A stretch of DNA of 64,000 nt from CALIZF01 sp046292445. GTDB lineage: Bacteria > Pseudomonadota > Alphaproteobacteria > Rhodobacterales > Rhodobacteraceae. The notes below the pieces were generated by a model. The model saw only the letters and a list, made by a program, of their open reading frames with translations, made no database searches and had not been told where the DNA came from. Numbering within the stretch: position 1 is the first letter of the stretch; each line of letters begins with the position of its first letter. Positions 8,988 through 16,471 of this stretch are shown here, piece by piece. The position numbers and the translations under genes are program-made. The stretch lies in assembly GCA_046292445.1 (NCBI GenBank), contig JBKBQT010000003.1, positions 62,001-126,000 on the forward strand, read 5' to 3'.

Positions 8988-10212
8988 CCCGCATTTCGAC
9001 GTCGCGGCGGTTCGGCGCGACTTTCCCATCCTCGCGCGGCAGGTCAACGGCCGCCCGCTCGTCTATCTCGACAGCGGCGCCTCGGCGCAGAAGCCGCAGG
9101 TGGTGATCGACGCCGTCGTGCAGGGCTATGCGCAGGACTACGCGAACGTGCACCGCGGCCTGCATACCCTGTCCACCATCTCGACCGAGAAATACGAGGC
9201 GGTGCGCGGCATCCTGCGGCGGTTCCTGAACGCCGCATCGGAGGACGAGATCGTGTTAACCAGCGGCACGACCGAGGGGATCAACCTCGTGTCCTACGCC
9301 TGGGCGGCGCCGCGCCTCCAGCCCGGGGACGAGATCGTGCTGTCGATCCTCGAGCATCACGCCAACATCGTGCCCTGGCATTTCCTGCGCGAACGGCAGG
9401 GGGTGGTGCTCAAGTGGGTGGACTGCGCCCCGGACGGCAGCCTCGATCCGCAGGCGGTGGTCGACGCGATCGGGCCGCGCACGCGGCTGGTGGCGGTCAC
9501 GCACATGTCCAACGTGCTCGGCACGGTGGTCGATGTCGCCGCGATCTGCGCCGGCGCGCGGGCGCACGGGGTGCCGGTGCTGGTGGACGGCAGCCAGGCG
9601 GCGGTGCACCTGCCGGTCGACGTGCAGGCGCTCGGCTGCGATTTCTATGCGATCACGGGGCACAAGCTCTATGGCCCCTCGGGATCGGGTGCGATCTGGA
9701 TCCGCGCCGAGCGGCAGGCCGAGATGCGGCCCTTCCTCGGCGGCGGCGACATGATCCGCGAGGTGGCGCGCGATACGGTGACCTGGAACGAGCCGCCGAT
9801 GAAGTTCGAGGCGGGCACGCCCGGGATCGTCAACCAGATCGGGCTGGGGGTTGCGCTGGAGTGGATGATGGCGCTCGGCATGGATGCGATCGCCCGCCAC
9901 GAGGCGGACCTGCGCGACTATGCGACAGCGCGGCTGGCCGGCCTCAACTGGCTGACGGTGCAGGGAAATGCGCCGGGCAAGGGGGCGATCTTCTCGTTCA
10001 CGCTCGAAGGCGCCGCGCATGCGCACGATATCTCCACCGTGCTGGACAAGCGGGGGATCGCGGTGCGGGCGGGCACCCATTGCGCGATGCCGCTGATGGC
10101 GCATCTGGGCGTCGGGGCGACCTGCCGGGCATCCTTCGCCGTCTACAACACGCGCGCCGAGGTCGATGCCCTGGTCGAGGCGCTCGAGTTCTGCCACGAC
10201 CTTTTCGGCTGA
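8977..10212 (+). CDS. sufS: Cysteine desulfurase SufS
   Basis: 411-aa group II cysteine desulfurase. GTG start at 8977 with GGAGGG at 8964-8969. Motifs: YLDSGASAQKP near residue 28, PLP Lys in AITGHKLYGPSG (about 230), the FLGGGDMI loop, and catalytic Cys in RAGTHCAMPL (about 365), typical of SufS/CsdA enzymes with the Cys in a short loop. It passes sulfur to the SufBCD scaffold, normally through SufE or SufU; neither is encoded here, nor is a SufA/IscA carrier, so those must lie elsewhere. Last gene of the cluster; a tRNA gene follows 114 bases later. Confidence 0.96.
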   Translation: MDGNPHFDVAAVRRDFPILARQVNGRPLVYLDSGASAQKPQVVIDAVVQGYAQDYANVHRGLHTLSTISTEKYEAVRGILRRFLNAASEDEIVLTSGTTEGINLVSYAWAAPRLQPGDEIVLSILEHHANIVPWHFLRERQGVVLKWVDCAPDGSLDPQAVVDAIGPRTRLVAVTHMSNVLGTVVDVAAICAGARAHGVPVLVDGSQAAVHLPVDVQALGCDFYAITGHKLYGPSGSGAIWIRAERQAEMRPFLGGGDMIREVARDTVTWNEPPMKFEAGTPGIVNQIGLGVALEWMMALGMDAIARHEADLRDYATARLAGLNWLTVQGNAPGKGAIFSFTLEGAAHAHDISTVLDKRGIAVRAGTHCAMPLMAHLGVGATCRASFAVYNTRAEVDALVEALEFCHDLFG

Positions 10213-10326
10213 GCGGACGCACCGTGCAAGGCGCCGTTTCGGACGGGCCGGCGGCCGCCGGGGCGCATGCACGGACCGACGATTGCCCGTTGCGGCAGGG
10301 CAACGCGGACGATATAGACGCTGCAG

Positions 10327-10403
10327 GCACCCGTAGCTCAGCTGGATAGAGTGCTGCCCTCCGAAGGCAGAGGTCACAGGTTCGAATCCTGTCGGGTGCG
10401 CCA
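10327..10403 (+). tRNA. tRNA-Arg (anticodon CCG)
   Basis: 77-nt tRNA with acceptor stem GCACCCG pairing with CGGGTGC, D arm with AGCTCAGCTGGATAGAG, and anticodon stem CTGCC/GGCAG enclosing loop CTCCGAA, so the anticodon is CCG and the codon CGG (Arg). The T arm CAGGTTCGAATCCTG and an encoded 3' CCA at 10401-10403 are present. A GATATA at 10310-10315 could be its -10 box. The tRNA 3' end is a common site for island integration; see findings. Confidence 0.97.
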
Positions 10404-10805
10404 AGGCTTGGTCGGTTTTGTCACGACCCTTTGCTGATGCTTCCCCCAAGTTTGCCCCCCACGGTCGCCACGGCTCCGCCAGGACTGCCGGCTGCGGTGC
10501 CAGTAGGTTCGGTCGATTGTCTCGACCGACGCACCGAAATAGCCCGCCGCTTTCCGTCAGAAACGCGATGCGGCGACGGCGTGACCGACGTCGTCGCGTC
10601 GACCGGCGCGGCCCTGGGATCGGTGGCGACGAAGTACCGCTGCCCGAACGCCTGTTCGCGGCGGTTGACCAGCGTGCAGGCGCAGGGTTGCCGCTGCAAA
10701 CCGGTCTGCGGCCTCGGGCGCGGCCCGCGAAAGAGCGACGTCAAAGGCCGCGCGGACAGGAAGGGCGCCATCGCGCAAGGATTGAGGCGGCCGAGGACGA
10801 CGGCA
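10404..10805. other. 402-base stretch without a supported gene
   Basis: Between tRNA-Arg and the HxlR regulator. Open frames exist on both strands, but none has a ribosome site, recognisable domain or the strong GC3 bias of neighbouring genes. Apart from the weak hairpin at its left edge I see no structure. It may be decayed DNA next to a tRNA gene, or an untranslated regulatory region. Confidence 0.5.
10410..10428 (+). terminator. Weak stem-loop after tRNA-Arg
   Basis: GGTCG (10410-10414) pairs with CGACC (10424-10428) around a T-containing loop, followed by CTTTGC. The stem is only 5 bp and the T tract short, so this is a weak candidate tRNA terminator. Confidence 0.3.
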
Positions 10806-11168
10806 TCAGACCTTCGCGCTCGAAACCTCTCCCTGGTTGGCGTTTCCCCATCCAGCCATGGTATCGAGAATCGGCATGAGTGACCGGCCCCTCGCCGTAA
10901 AGCTGTACTCGACATGCGGCGGCACCTGCGCGCGCACGTGGCGCACGATGATACCGTCGGCTTCAAGTTCGCGCAGATGCTGGGTGAGCATGCGCTGCGT
11001 GACCTTCGGCATCAGCCGGCGAAGCTCGTTGAAGCGGCGGGGTCGGTCGCGCAGGTGATGGAGGATAAGCGGTTTCCAGCGTCCGCCGATGACGCGGAGG
11101 GTCGACTCGACCGGGCATCGACCGGGGTCGAGGCGGCTCTCGATGCCTGCTACGGTATCATTTTTCAT
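10806..11168 (-). CDS. HxlR-family transcriptional regulator
   Basis: 120-aa winged helix-turn-helix protein of the HxlR family: CPVESTLRVIGGRWKPLIL (residues about 17-35) then FNELRRLMPKVTQRMLTQ and LRELEADGIIVR. The single Cys near the N-terminus (GRCPVE) is in the position used for thiol-based sensing in QorR/YodB/YtfH-type members. ATG at 11168 with GGAACG just upstream on the minus strand; a TTG 12 bases earlier is a less likely start. It is divergent from an NmrA-like oxidoreductase gene, the same pairing as E. coli ytfH/ytfG, so it probably represses that gene and responds to quinones or electrophiles (inference). Confidence 0.9.
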   Translation of the reverse strand: MKNDTVAGIESRLDPGRCPVESTLRVIGGRWKPLILHHLRDRPRRFNELRRLMPKVTQRMLTQHLRELEADGIIVRHVRAQVPPHVEYSFTARGRSLMPILDTMAGWGNANQGEVSSAKV

Positions 11169-11186
11169 ACTACGTTCCAAAATACT

Positions 11187-11198
11187 GCGTACTTACGC
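11187..11198. promoter_or_regulatory. Candidate operator palindrome between hxlR and nmrA-like genes
   Basis: GCGTACTTACGC: perfect inverted repeat, 5-bp arms GCGTA/TACGC with two central bases, midway in the 83-base divergent intergenic region. Position and symmetry suit an HxlR dimer site; binding is inferred. Confidence 0.4.
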
Positions 11199-11251
11199 GA
11201 CCGTATCCGATGCGCCAAGGTTCTGTCGACACCTCAAGCGGGAGACAGGAC

Positions 11252-12136
11252 ATGAGCAGAACAGCCGTCGTGACCGGCATCAGCGGCCAGCAGCAAGGTG
11301 CGGTCGCGCGCGCCTTTCGCAATCTTGGGTGGCAGGTGCGCGGCATCGCGCGAGGCGTAGGGACGGACAATGCCGGCGAGACCTGCGTGGCGAACCTCGA
11401 CACCGGCGAGGGGCTCGGCGATGCGTTCAAGGGCGCGGCGGTCGTTGCTTTCACTCTTCCGCAGGATCATCGCGACGGTGCCATGTCCCGGATGGCCCAC
11501 AACGTGGGTCTCGCGGCGAGGGCGGCCGGTGTCCGGCGGCTTGTCCTGAATCTCGCCGGCACGATCGACGAGACCTCCGATCTGCCCCTGTTCCGCGAGA
11601 TGCGTGCGGCGCGTGATGCGATCCAAGGCTGCGGCGTGCCGAGCGTCGTTCTTTCGCCCACGGTCTATATGGACAATCTGCTCGCGCCGTGGAGCCTGCC
11701 GGGTATCGTCGGAGACGGCGTGCTTGCCTATCCCGCACCGCCAGACGCGCCTATCTCGTGGCTGTCGCACAAGACGCTTGCCGATTTCATGGTCGCTGCA
11801 GCAGAGCGCGACGAGGCCGCGGGGCAGAGCATTCGGGTCGGTGGTCCGGCGGCCCTGACAGGCCACGACCTCGCCCGTGTGCTGGGCGAACGGCTCGCAC
11901 GGTCCGTCACCTATCGGCGAATCCCGCTGGTCGGTTTCGCGGCCGGACTCAACGACGCCTTCGGACCACCCGCAGGCGACCGGATTGCCTCGCTCTATGC
12001 CCTGCTCGACGAGGAACCGCGCGCGATGGAGGTCACGGCGGACGCCGACCGCGTGCTCGGCGTCCGGCCGGAACGGTTCGAAGACTTCATCGCGCGACAC
12101 GATTGGACACTGACCCACGGAGCACCCGCGCCCTGA
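11252..12136 (+). CDS. NmrA-like NAD(P)-binding oxidoreductase
   Basis: 294-aa atypical short-chain dehydrogenase of the NmrA group. N-terminal Rossmann motif VTGISGQQQGAVARAF (residues 6-21), then ARGVGTDNAG at the dinucleotide-ribose pocket; no YxxxK catalytic pair, as usual for NmrA proteins. ATG at 11252 with GGAGACAGG upstream. Members include NAD(P)H:quinone oxidoreductases (E. coli QorB/YtfG) and redox sensors. Divergent from the HxlR gene, so likely its target. A 16-bp perfect palindrome (12150-12165) follows the stop. Substrate unproven. Confidence 0.82.
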   Translation: MSRTAVVTGISGQQQGAVARAFRNLGWQVRGIARGVGTDNAGETCVANLDTGEGLGDAFKGAAVVAFTLPQDHRDGAMSRMAHNVGLAARAAGVRRLVLNLAGTIDETSDLPLFREMRAARDAIQGCGVPSVVLSPTVYMDNLLAPWSLPGIVGDGVLAYPAPPDAPISWLSHKTLADFMVAAAERDEAAGQSIRVGGPAALTGHDLARVLGERLARSVTYRRIPLVGFAAGLNDAFGPPAGDRIASLYALLDEEPRAMEVTADADRVLGVRPERFEDFIARHDWTLTHGAPAP

Positions 12137-12689
12137 GGTCAGATGGCTGAGCCGCAGCTGCGGCTTGGCGTCCGGTCTCCTGCGTCGCCGGCGCGACCGT
12201 GCCGGCGGTGCGCCGACGGGATACCGTTCAAGCTGCGGCTTCTGCCACAGGCAATCGAAACCCGCGGGTGATGTTCCCGGCGGCAGGCCGATCCTTCGCA
12301 TGGCCGCGCCCGGCCAACCCCGGACGACGGCAAGTGTGTGGCGCCTGCCTGCCTTGACCACGACACGCGTCGTACCCGCACGGGTGGCGCGCGCCGGAAT
12401 GTTCGTGTTTACCCTGATGGTGTCCCTGACACGGCGATTGCCCAGGGGCGGCATGATGTCGCGGCGGATGGATCGAGGATCGACCGTGATGGTCGAGGCA
12501 TTCTTGGACCGACCCGGACGTCGGACATCGGCACCTCACCGCGCTGATCCACCCTGGGCGCCAAGCGGTCGAGCCCGCAATTTGGGCCGCGATTGTCGCT
12601 GGCGCGACGTGCCCCGACGGCGCCTGCGCTTTCAGGTTTGAAGTCCCGGGGCGTCGTGCTGCAAACCCGTTGCCCGCCTGCAAGCGGCG
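12137..12689. other. 553-base stretch without a supported gene
   Basis: Lies between nmrA-like and the XRE-cupin gene (both strands converge here). Open frames are present but all have shadow-like composition (Arg/Pro/Gly rich in every frame) and none has a ribosome site. GCTGCGGCTT from the palindrome at 12150 recurs near 12233. Probably decayed or untranslated DNA. Confidence 0.5.
12150..12165 (+). terminator. Palindrome after nmrA-like gene
   Basis: AGCCGCAGCTGCGGCT is a perfect 16-bp palindrome 14 bases after the stop codon, able to form a 6-bp stem with a 4-base loop. No T tract follows, so intrinsic termination is doubtful. Confidence 0.3.
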
Positions 12690-13292
12690 TCAAGCCGTGC
12701 ATACCACGAGGATCCGCGCCTTTGGCTGGTTCGCCGCCGCGTAAAGATGCCCGACATTGGCATCCACATAGAGGCTGTCACCGGGTTCGAGGACGAGCGG
12801 AGCGCTGCCTTCGAACCGGGCGATCACGGTCCCCTCGAGCACATGGACGAACTCCTGTCCCGGGTGGCCCCGTGGATGTTCCAACAGCAGGATGTCGTTC
12901 GGTTTCAGTATGCCGATCATCGGCGTCATGGTCTTGCCCCAGACCGCGGGGAAAAGCATCTGGTAGGTATAGACTTTCGTCTCGTGTACTTCGCCCTCGC
13001 CCCGGCGCGCATGGTAGATGCGACCGGTCTCGAAACACTCGCCCCCGTCGGCGAAGAGGGCGGCCATGTCCACCCCGAGCGCACGTGCGAGCGCCATGAA
13101 CCGGTCATAGGCCAGCGCCATGAGCCCCCGCTCGACCCTTGACAGGGTCGAGACGGAAACACCCGACGCCTCGGCAACCTGATGAAGCGTCAGGTCGCGC
13201 GCCTGACGCAGACTGCGCAAGCGCCGCCCCATCGCAGACCTGCGGTCGCGGCCGAACTCTTTCGCGGGCGGCGTTGCGGCGAATCCATCCAT
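12690..13292 (-). CDS. XRE-family regulator with C-terminal cupin domain
   Basis: 200-aa regulator. Helix-turn-helix at about residues 22-75 (MGRRLRSLRQARDLTLHQVA, then SGVSVSTLSRVERG). C-terminal cupin sensor at about 120-198 with HPRGHPGQEFVHVLEG and LEPGDSLYVDANVGH. Members sense small metabolites and control adjacent catabolic or transport genes. ATG at 13292 (MDGFAATPPAKEF); a start at 13232 at the helix-turn-helix is possible. Divergent from the TRAP operon beginning at 13638, with an inverted repeat in between, so it is the likely local regulator. Confidence 0.9.
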   Translation of the reverse strand: MDGFAATPPAKEFGRDRRSAMGRRLRSLRQARDLTLHQVAEASGVSVSTLSRVERGLMALAYDRFMALARALGVDMAALFADGGECFETGRIYHARRGEGEVHETKVYTYQMLFPAVWGKTMTPMIGILKPNDILLLEHPRGHPGQEFVHVLEGTVIARFEGSAPLVLEPGDSLYVDANVGHLYAAANQPKARILVVCTA

Positions 13293-13637
13293 GCCCGTCG
13301 AGTTACCGCAAGGCTGGCGCCCTGTCCACGCGGGCAGCACGATGCGAATACGAAAAATGTATTTGCGTATAAGCAAAATCTGCTACCGTCATCTTCAGCG
13401 CAAGATTCGCAAAGCACCTGGCATGATCACGACGAAAGCCGTCCACGACCTGACCGGCACATGGCACGCCGGGGCCGCACCGCGCCGTGGGTGCGCCAAA
13501 GGCCAACGGCCGTGGTGTCGCGACCGCGGGGTATTCGCGCGCTTGCTTGCGCGGCGCCGGGCGCCTGAATGGTCCGTCGAGGCTCTGCACGCGCGGCTTT
13601 CCACCGCATGGGGCACCGCGAAAACGGGCACCCCGAC
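13293..13637. other. 345-base divergent intergenic region before TRAP operon 1
   Basis: Contains the inverted repeat at 13344-13366 in an AT-rich patch. A 72-codon frame from 13423 overlaps the dctM start as ATGA, but has no ribosome site and no recognisable sequence, so the stretch is treated as leader DNA. Confidence 0.5.
13344..13366. promoter_or_regulatory. Inverted repeat, candidate operator for the XRE-cupin regulator
   Basis: GCGAATAC and GTATTTGC are inverted arms (7 of 8 bases match) separated by 7 bases, in a notably AT-rich patch about 50 bases upstream of the regulator start and about 270 bases upstream of dctM. It suits an autoregulatory and divergent-operon operator; binding is inferred. 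Confidence 0.45.
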
Positions 13638-14921
13638 ATGACGGTTCTGATCGCATCTGCTGCGGCGCTGCTGCTCGCCTCCGGCCTTGCGATCGCCTAT
13701 GTCATTGGCGGAATTGCAGTCCTTGCCTTCGTCGCAACAGACAACACGCGCTATCTTGCAATCCTGCCGCAAAAGATCTTCAGCCAGATGGATGTCTTTG
13801 CGCTGATGGCGATGCCGCTGTTCATCCTCGCAGGCGAGATCATGAACCGCGCGGGCGTCACCCGTGCCCTGATCGGGTTGGCGCTGGCCGTCGTCGGGCC
13901 GGTGCGGGGCGGGCTCGGCCACGTCAACATCCTGACATCGGTCTTTTTCGCCGGCATTTCCGGCTCCGCGGTTGCGGACGCGGCAGCGCTTTCGAACACG
14001 CTTGCACCGACGATGCGCGAACGCGGCTATGCCGCCGACTATGCCGCGGCGATCACGGCAGCCTCGGCGGTGATCGGGCCTCTGGTTCCGCCGTCGATCA
14101 TCCTGATCTTCTATGGCGCCCTGATGCAAACCTCCGTCGTCGCGCTGTTTGCGGCAGGCATCCTGCCCGGGCTGTTGCTGGCGGTGATGCTCATGGCGGC
14201 CAACGCGGTCTTCGCGATGCGCGATGGTCACCCGCGCGGCGACGCCCGCCCGATTGCGCTGCGCCTGCGCACGGCGATTGCCGGGCTTCCGGCGCTTTCG
14301 CTGCCGGTGATCATCCTTGGCGGTATGGTATTCGGCTGGATGACGCCGACCGAGGGTGCCGCGGTCGCGGTGATTGCGGCGGTCGGCGTCGGGCTCGGCT
14401 ATGACGGCCTCTCGCGGGCAACCATGATCGAGGCGCTGCAGCGCACCGCGATCCTGACCGGGTCCATCTTCGTCATTCTTGCTGCGGCGGCGGCAATCGG
14501 ACATCTGGTGGCGCTCGAACGGCTGCCGCAGGCTGTCGTCGGCGGCATCGACCGACTGGGCCTCGGGCCGCTGGGCTATTTGCTGCTGCTGAACGTGATC
14601 CTCCTGCTTGCCGGGATGGTGCTCGACGTCGCCGTGGCGCTCGCGCTGCTCGCGCCGCTGCTGGCGCCGGTGGCGCTCGCGCTCGGCGTCGATCCGGTCC
14701 ACCTCGGGATCGTGTTCTGTTTCAACCTCTGCATCGGGCTGATCACGCCGCCGCTCGGGGCCTGCCTGCTTGTCGTCGCCAGCGTCACAGGCACCCCCTA
14801 CTGGACCATCGCCCGCGCAATCCTGCCGTTCATCGCGGTCGAGATCGCTGTCCTCGTCCTCATCATCCTCTACCCGCCGCTCGCCCTCGCGCTGCCGCGC
14901 GCGCTCGGGCTCATGTCCTGA
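13638..14921 (+). CDS. TRAP transporter large permease, DctM type (system 1)
   Basis: 427-aa polytopic protein with about 12 hydrophobic segments. Family motifs: PLFILAGEIMNRAG (about residue 58), SVFFAGISGSAVADAAALS (about 95), AASAVIGPLVPPSI (about 139), GMVFGWMTPTEGAAVAV (about 235) and the C-terminal CIGLITPPLGACLLV (about 363). It is the membrane permease that couples solute uptake to Na+ or H+. Here it comes first in its operon, before dctP and dctQ, an unusual gene order. ATG at 13638. Five genes from here to 19091 are tightly spaced or overlapping and form one operon. Confidence 0.93.
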   Translation: MTVLIASAAALLLASGLAIAYVIGGIAVLAFVATDNTRYLAILPQKIFSQMDVFALMAMPLFILAGEIMNRAGVTRALIGLALAVVGPVRGGLGHVNILTSVFFAGISGSAVADAAALSNTLAPTMRERGYAADYAAAITAASAVIGPLVPPSIILIFYGALMQTSVVALFAAGILPGLLLAVMLMAANAVFAMRDGHPRGDARPIALRLRTAIAGLPALSLPVIILGGMVFGWMTPTEGAAVAVIAAVGVGLGYDGLSRATMIEALQRTAILTGSIFVILAAAAAIGHLVALERLPQAVVGGIDRLGLGPLGYLLLLNVILLLAGMVLDVAVALALLAPLLAPVALALGVDPVHLGIVFCFNLCIGLITPPLGACLLVVASVTGTPYWTIARAILPFIAVEIAVLVLIILYPPLALALPRALGLMS

Positions 14922-14951
14922 CCCGTTCAAACCCCGAAAGGAGAACGACCC

Positions 14952-15932
14952 ATGCCCCTTCGAACCGCCAGCCGCGCCCTTTGCCTGTCTATCTGCGTCG
15001 CATTCGCCGTGACAGCCGCCGCCGCGCGTGAGGTCAAGATCGCACTCGACATGCCGCCGGATATGGCGAACGGCGGCTATGTCTGGGCGAACACCTTCAG
15101 CCGCTACCTCGAGGCGAACGGCATGCCGGCGGTTGAATTCGAGCGCGGCACGCTTGGCGAGGAAGCCGAAAAGCTCGACCAGGTCCGGCAGGGGCTTCTC
15201 GAAGTGTCGATGTCAGATGTCAAATCGGCCGGTTCCCTCGATCCTCTCGTCTATGGCGTCGAGCTTCCGTACCTGATCGAGGATGAGGCCGAACTGGACC
15301 GCGCACTTTCCGACGGCGGCCTGATGGCGCGGATCAACGCCGGGCTGGAGCCGCACGGGCTGCGCATCCTTGCCTTTCATGCGGTAGGCACGCCCACGGG
15401 CATCTTCAACACGCGGCAGGCCGTCGCCAGTCTCGAAGACATGGCCAGCCTGCGGATGCGGGCGCTGAACGAAAACCAGATCGAACTGTTCCGTGCCTGG
15501 GGCGCGACCGGAACGATCGTCAGCTGGGCAGAGGTGCCCAATGCCCTTCAGACCGGCGTAGCCGACGGCTACATCAACCCGGCCTCCGTGCCGCTTGTCT
15601 TCGGTCACACCGGCTTTATCCGGCACTTCACCGATGCCGCGGTCGGACTGTCGGTCCGCATCGTCATCGCCTCGCAGGACTGGTGGGAGGGGCTTTCAGA
15701 CGCCCAGCGCGCGATCGTGACGGCTGCGGCGGACGAGGCGACGGCCGCGAACCGGGCGTGGCTGGCGACGCAGACGACGGTGCTGGAGGATCTCGAGAAG
15801 GCCGGTATCGCCGTGACCCGCCTGACCCCGGAGCAACGCGCCCGTTTCGTCGAGGCATCGTCAAAGGTCTACGGTCGCGGGGCGATGACGGAAGATCTCG
15901 TGGCGATCTGGCTTGCGGCGCTCGGCCGCTGA
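14952..15932 (+). CDS. TRAP transporter substrate-binding protein, DctP type (system 1)
   Basis: 326-aa periplasmic solute receptor. A Sec signal peptide ends near residue 25 (FAVTAAAA). DctP blocks: GTLGEEAEKLDQVRQGLLEV (about 60), the pocket loop LASLRMRALNENQIELFRAWG (about 162, carrying the conserved carboxylate-binding Arg in RMRA), and WAEVPNALQTGVADGYINP (about 192). The family binds organic acids, often alpha-keto or sugar acids. ATG at 14952 with AAGGAG upstream. Its stop overlaps the dctQ start. Ligand unknown; the linked M81 peptidase and D-threonine-aldolase-like enzyme suggest an amino-acid or peptide-like acid. Confidence 0.93.
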   Translation: MPLRTASRALCLSICVAFAVTAAAAREVKIALDMPPDMANGGYVWANTFSRYLEANGMPAVEFERGTLGEEAEKLDQVRQGLLEVSMSDVKSAGSLDPLVYGVELPYLIEDEAELDRALSDGGLMARINAGLEPHGLRILAFHAVGTPTGIFNTRQAVASLEDMASLRMRALNENQIELFRAWGATGTIVSWAEVPNALQTGVADGYINPASVPLVFGHTGFIRHFTDAAVGLSVRIVIASQDWWEGLSDAQRAIVTAAADEATAANRAWLATQTTVLEDLEKAGIAVTRLTPEQRARFVEASSKVYGRGAMTEDLVAIWLAALGR

Positions 15933-16471
15933 TGCGGCGTGCGGCCGGCGGCCTGATGCGTGCAAGCATCGCGATCGACCGGGTTTGCATGGCCCTCGCG
16001 ATCGCGATGCTGGGGGTGATGCTTGCTGCAGTGTCGTGGCAAGTGGTCGCCCGCTATGCGATGGCGATGCCCCCGATCTGGACCGAGGCGATTGCCCGCT
16101 ATGCGATGGTCTGGGCCGGAATGCTGGGCGCCGCCTGCGCCTATCGGGCGGGCGCCGACCCCGTACTTTTCCCTGCGGCGCTGGTGCGCCGCGGCTGGAC
16201 GGGCAAGACGCTCGCACTCGTGCGGGCGGGCGGCGTGATGCTGCTGGTCGGCCCGGTCCTGTGGTACGCCCTGTTCGATGGCCGCGGCGAGATCACCCGC
16301 GGATTTCTCGCGCGCAGTGCAGGGCGCAAGGCAGACATGCTCGATCTGTCGATGATCTGGTTCACGGCTGCGGTCCCGGTCGGTTTCATGCTCATCGCCT
16401 TGCATACCCTCGCGATGACGGCCGCCATCCTGGCCGCGGATACCCTACGAACCAAGGCGGACACCGCATGA
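15932..16471 (+). CDS. TRAP transporter small permease, DctQ type (system 1)
   Basis: 179-aa membrane protein with four hydrophobic helices. Family feature: VSWQVVARYAMAMPPIWTEAIARYAMVWAGMLGAA (about 29-63), with the FxRY-like and WxEE-like positions partly conserved. It overlaps the dctP stop (TGATG) and the M81 start (ATGA), giving translational coupling in both directions. It forms the membrane complex with DctM. Confidence 0.88.
   Translation: MRRAAGGLMRASIAIDRVCMALAIAMLGVMLAAVSWQVVARYAMAMPPIWTEAIARYAMVWAGMLGAACAYRAGADPVLFPAALVRRGWTGKTLALVRAGGVMLLVGPVLWYALFDGRGEITRGFLARSAGRKADMLDLSMIWFTAAVPVGFMLIALHTLAMTAAILAADTLRTKADTA

Noticed and set aside
10327..10403. tRNA-Arg as a proven island attachment site
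   Set aside because: No integrase and no repeated tRNA end were seen, so only an inference is reported.
10421..10966. 181-aa minus-strand frame and 150-aa plus-strand frame between tRNA-Arg and hxlR
   Set aside because: Mutually antisense, no recognisable domain, minus frame overlaps hxlR. Looked for an integrase remnant because of the tRNA but saw no catalytic motif.
12165..12641. 158-aa plus-strand frame after the nmrA-like gene
   Set aside because: No start signal or domain, low-complexity Arg content typical of chance frames in GC-rich DNA.
13423..13641. 72-codon frame ending in an ATGA overlap with dctM
   Set aside because: The overlap is attractive but there is no ribosome site, no familiar sequence and weak codon bias.
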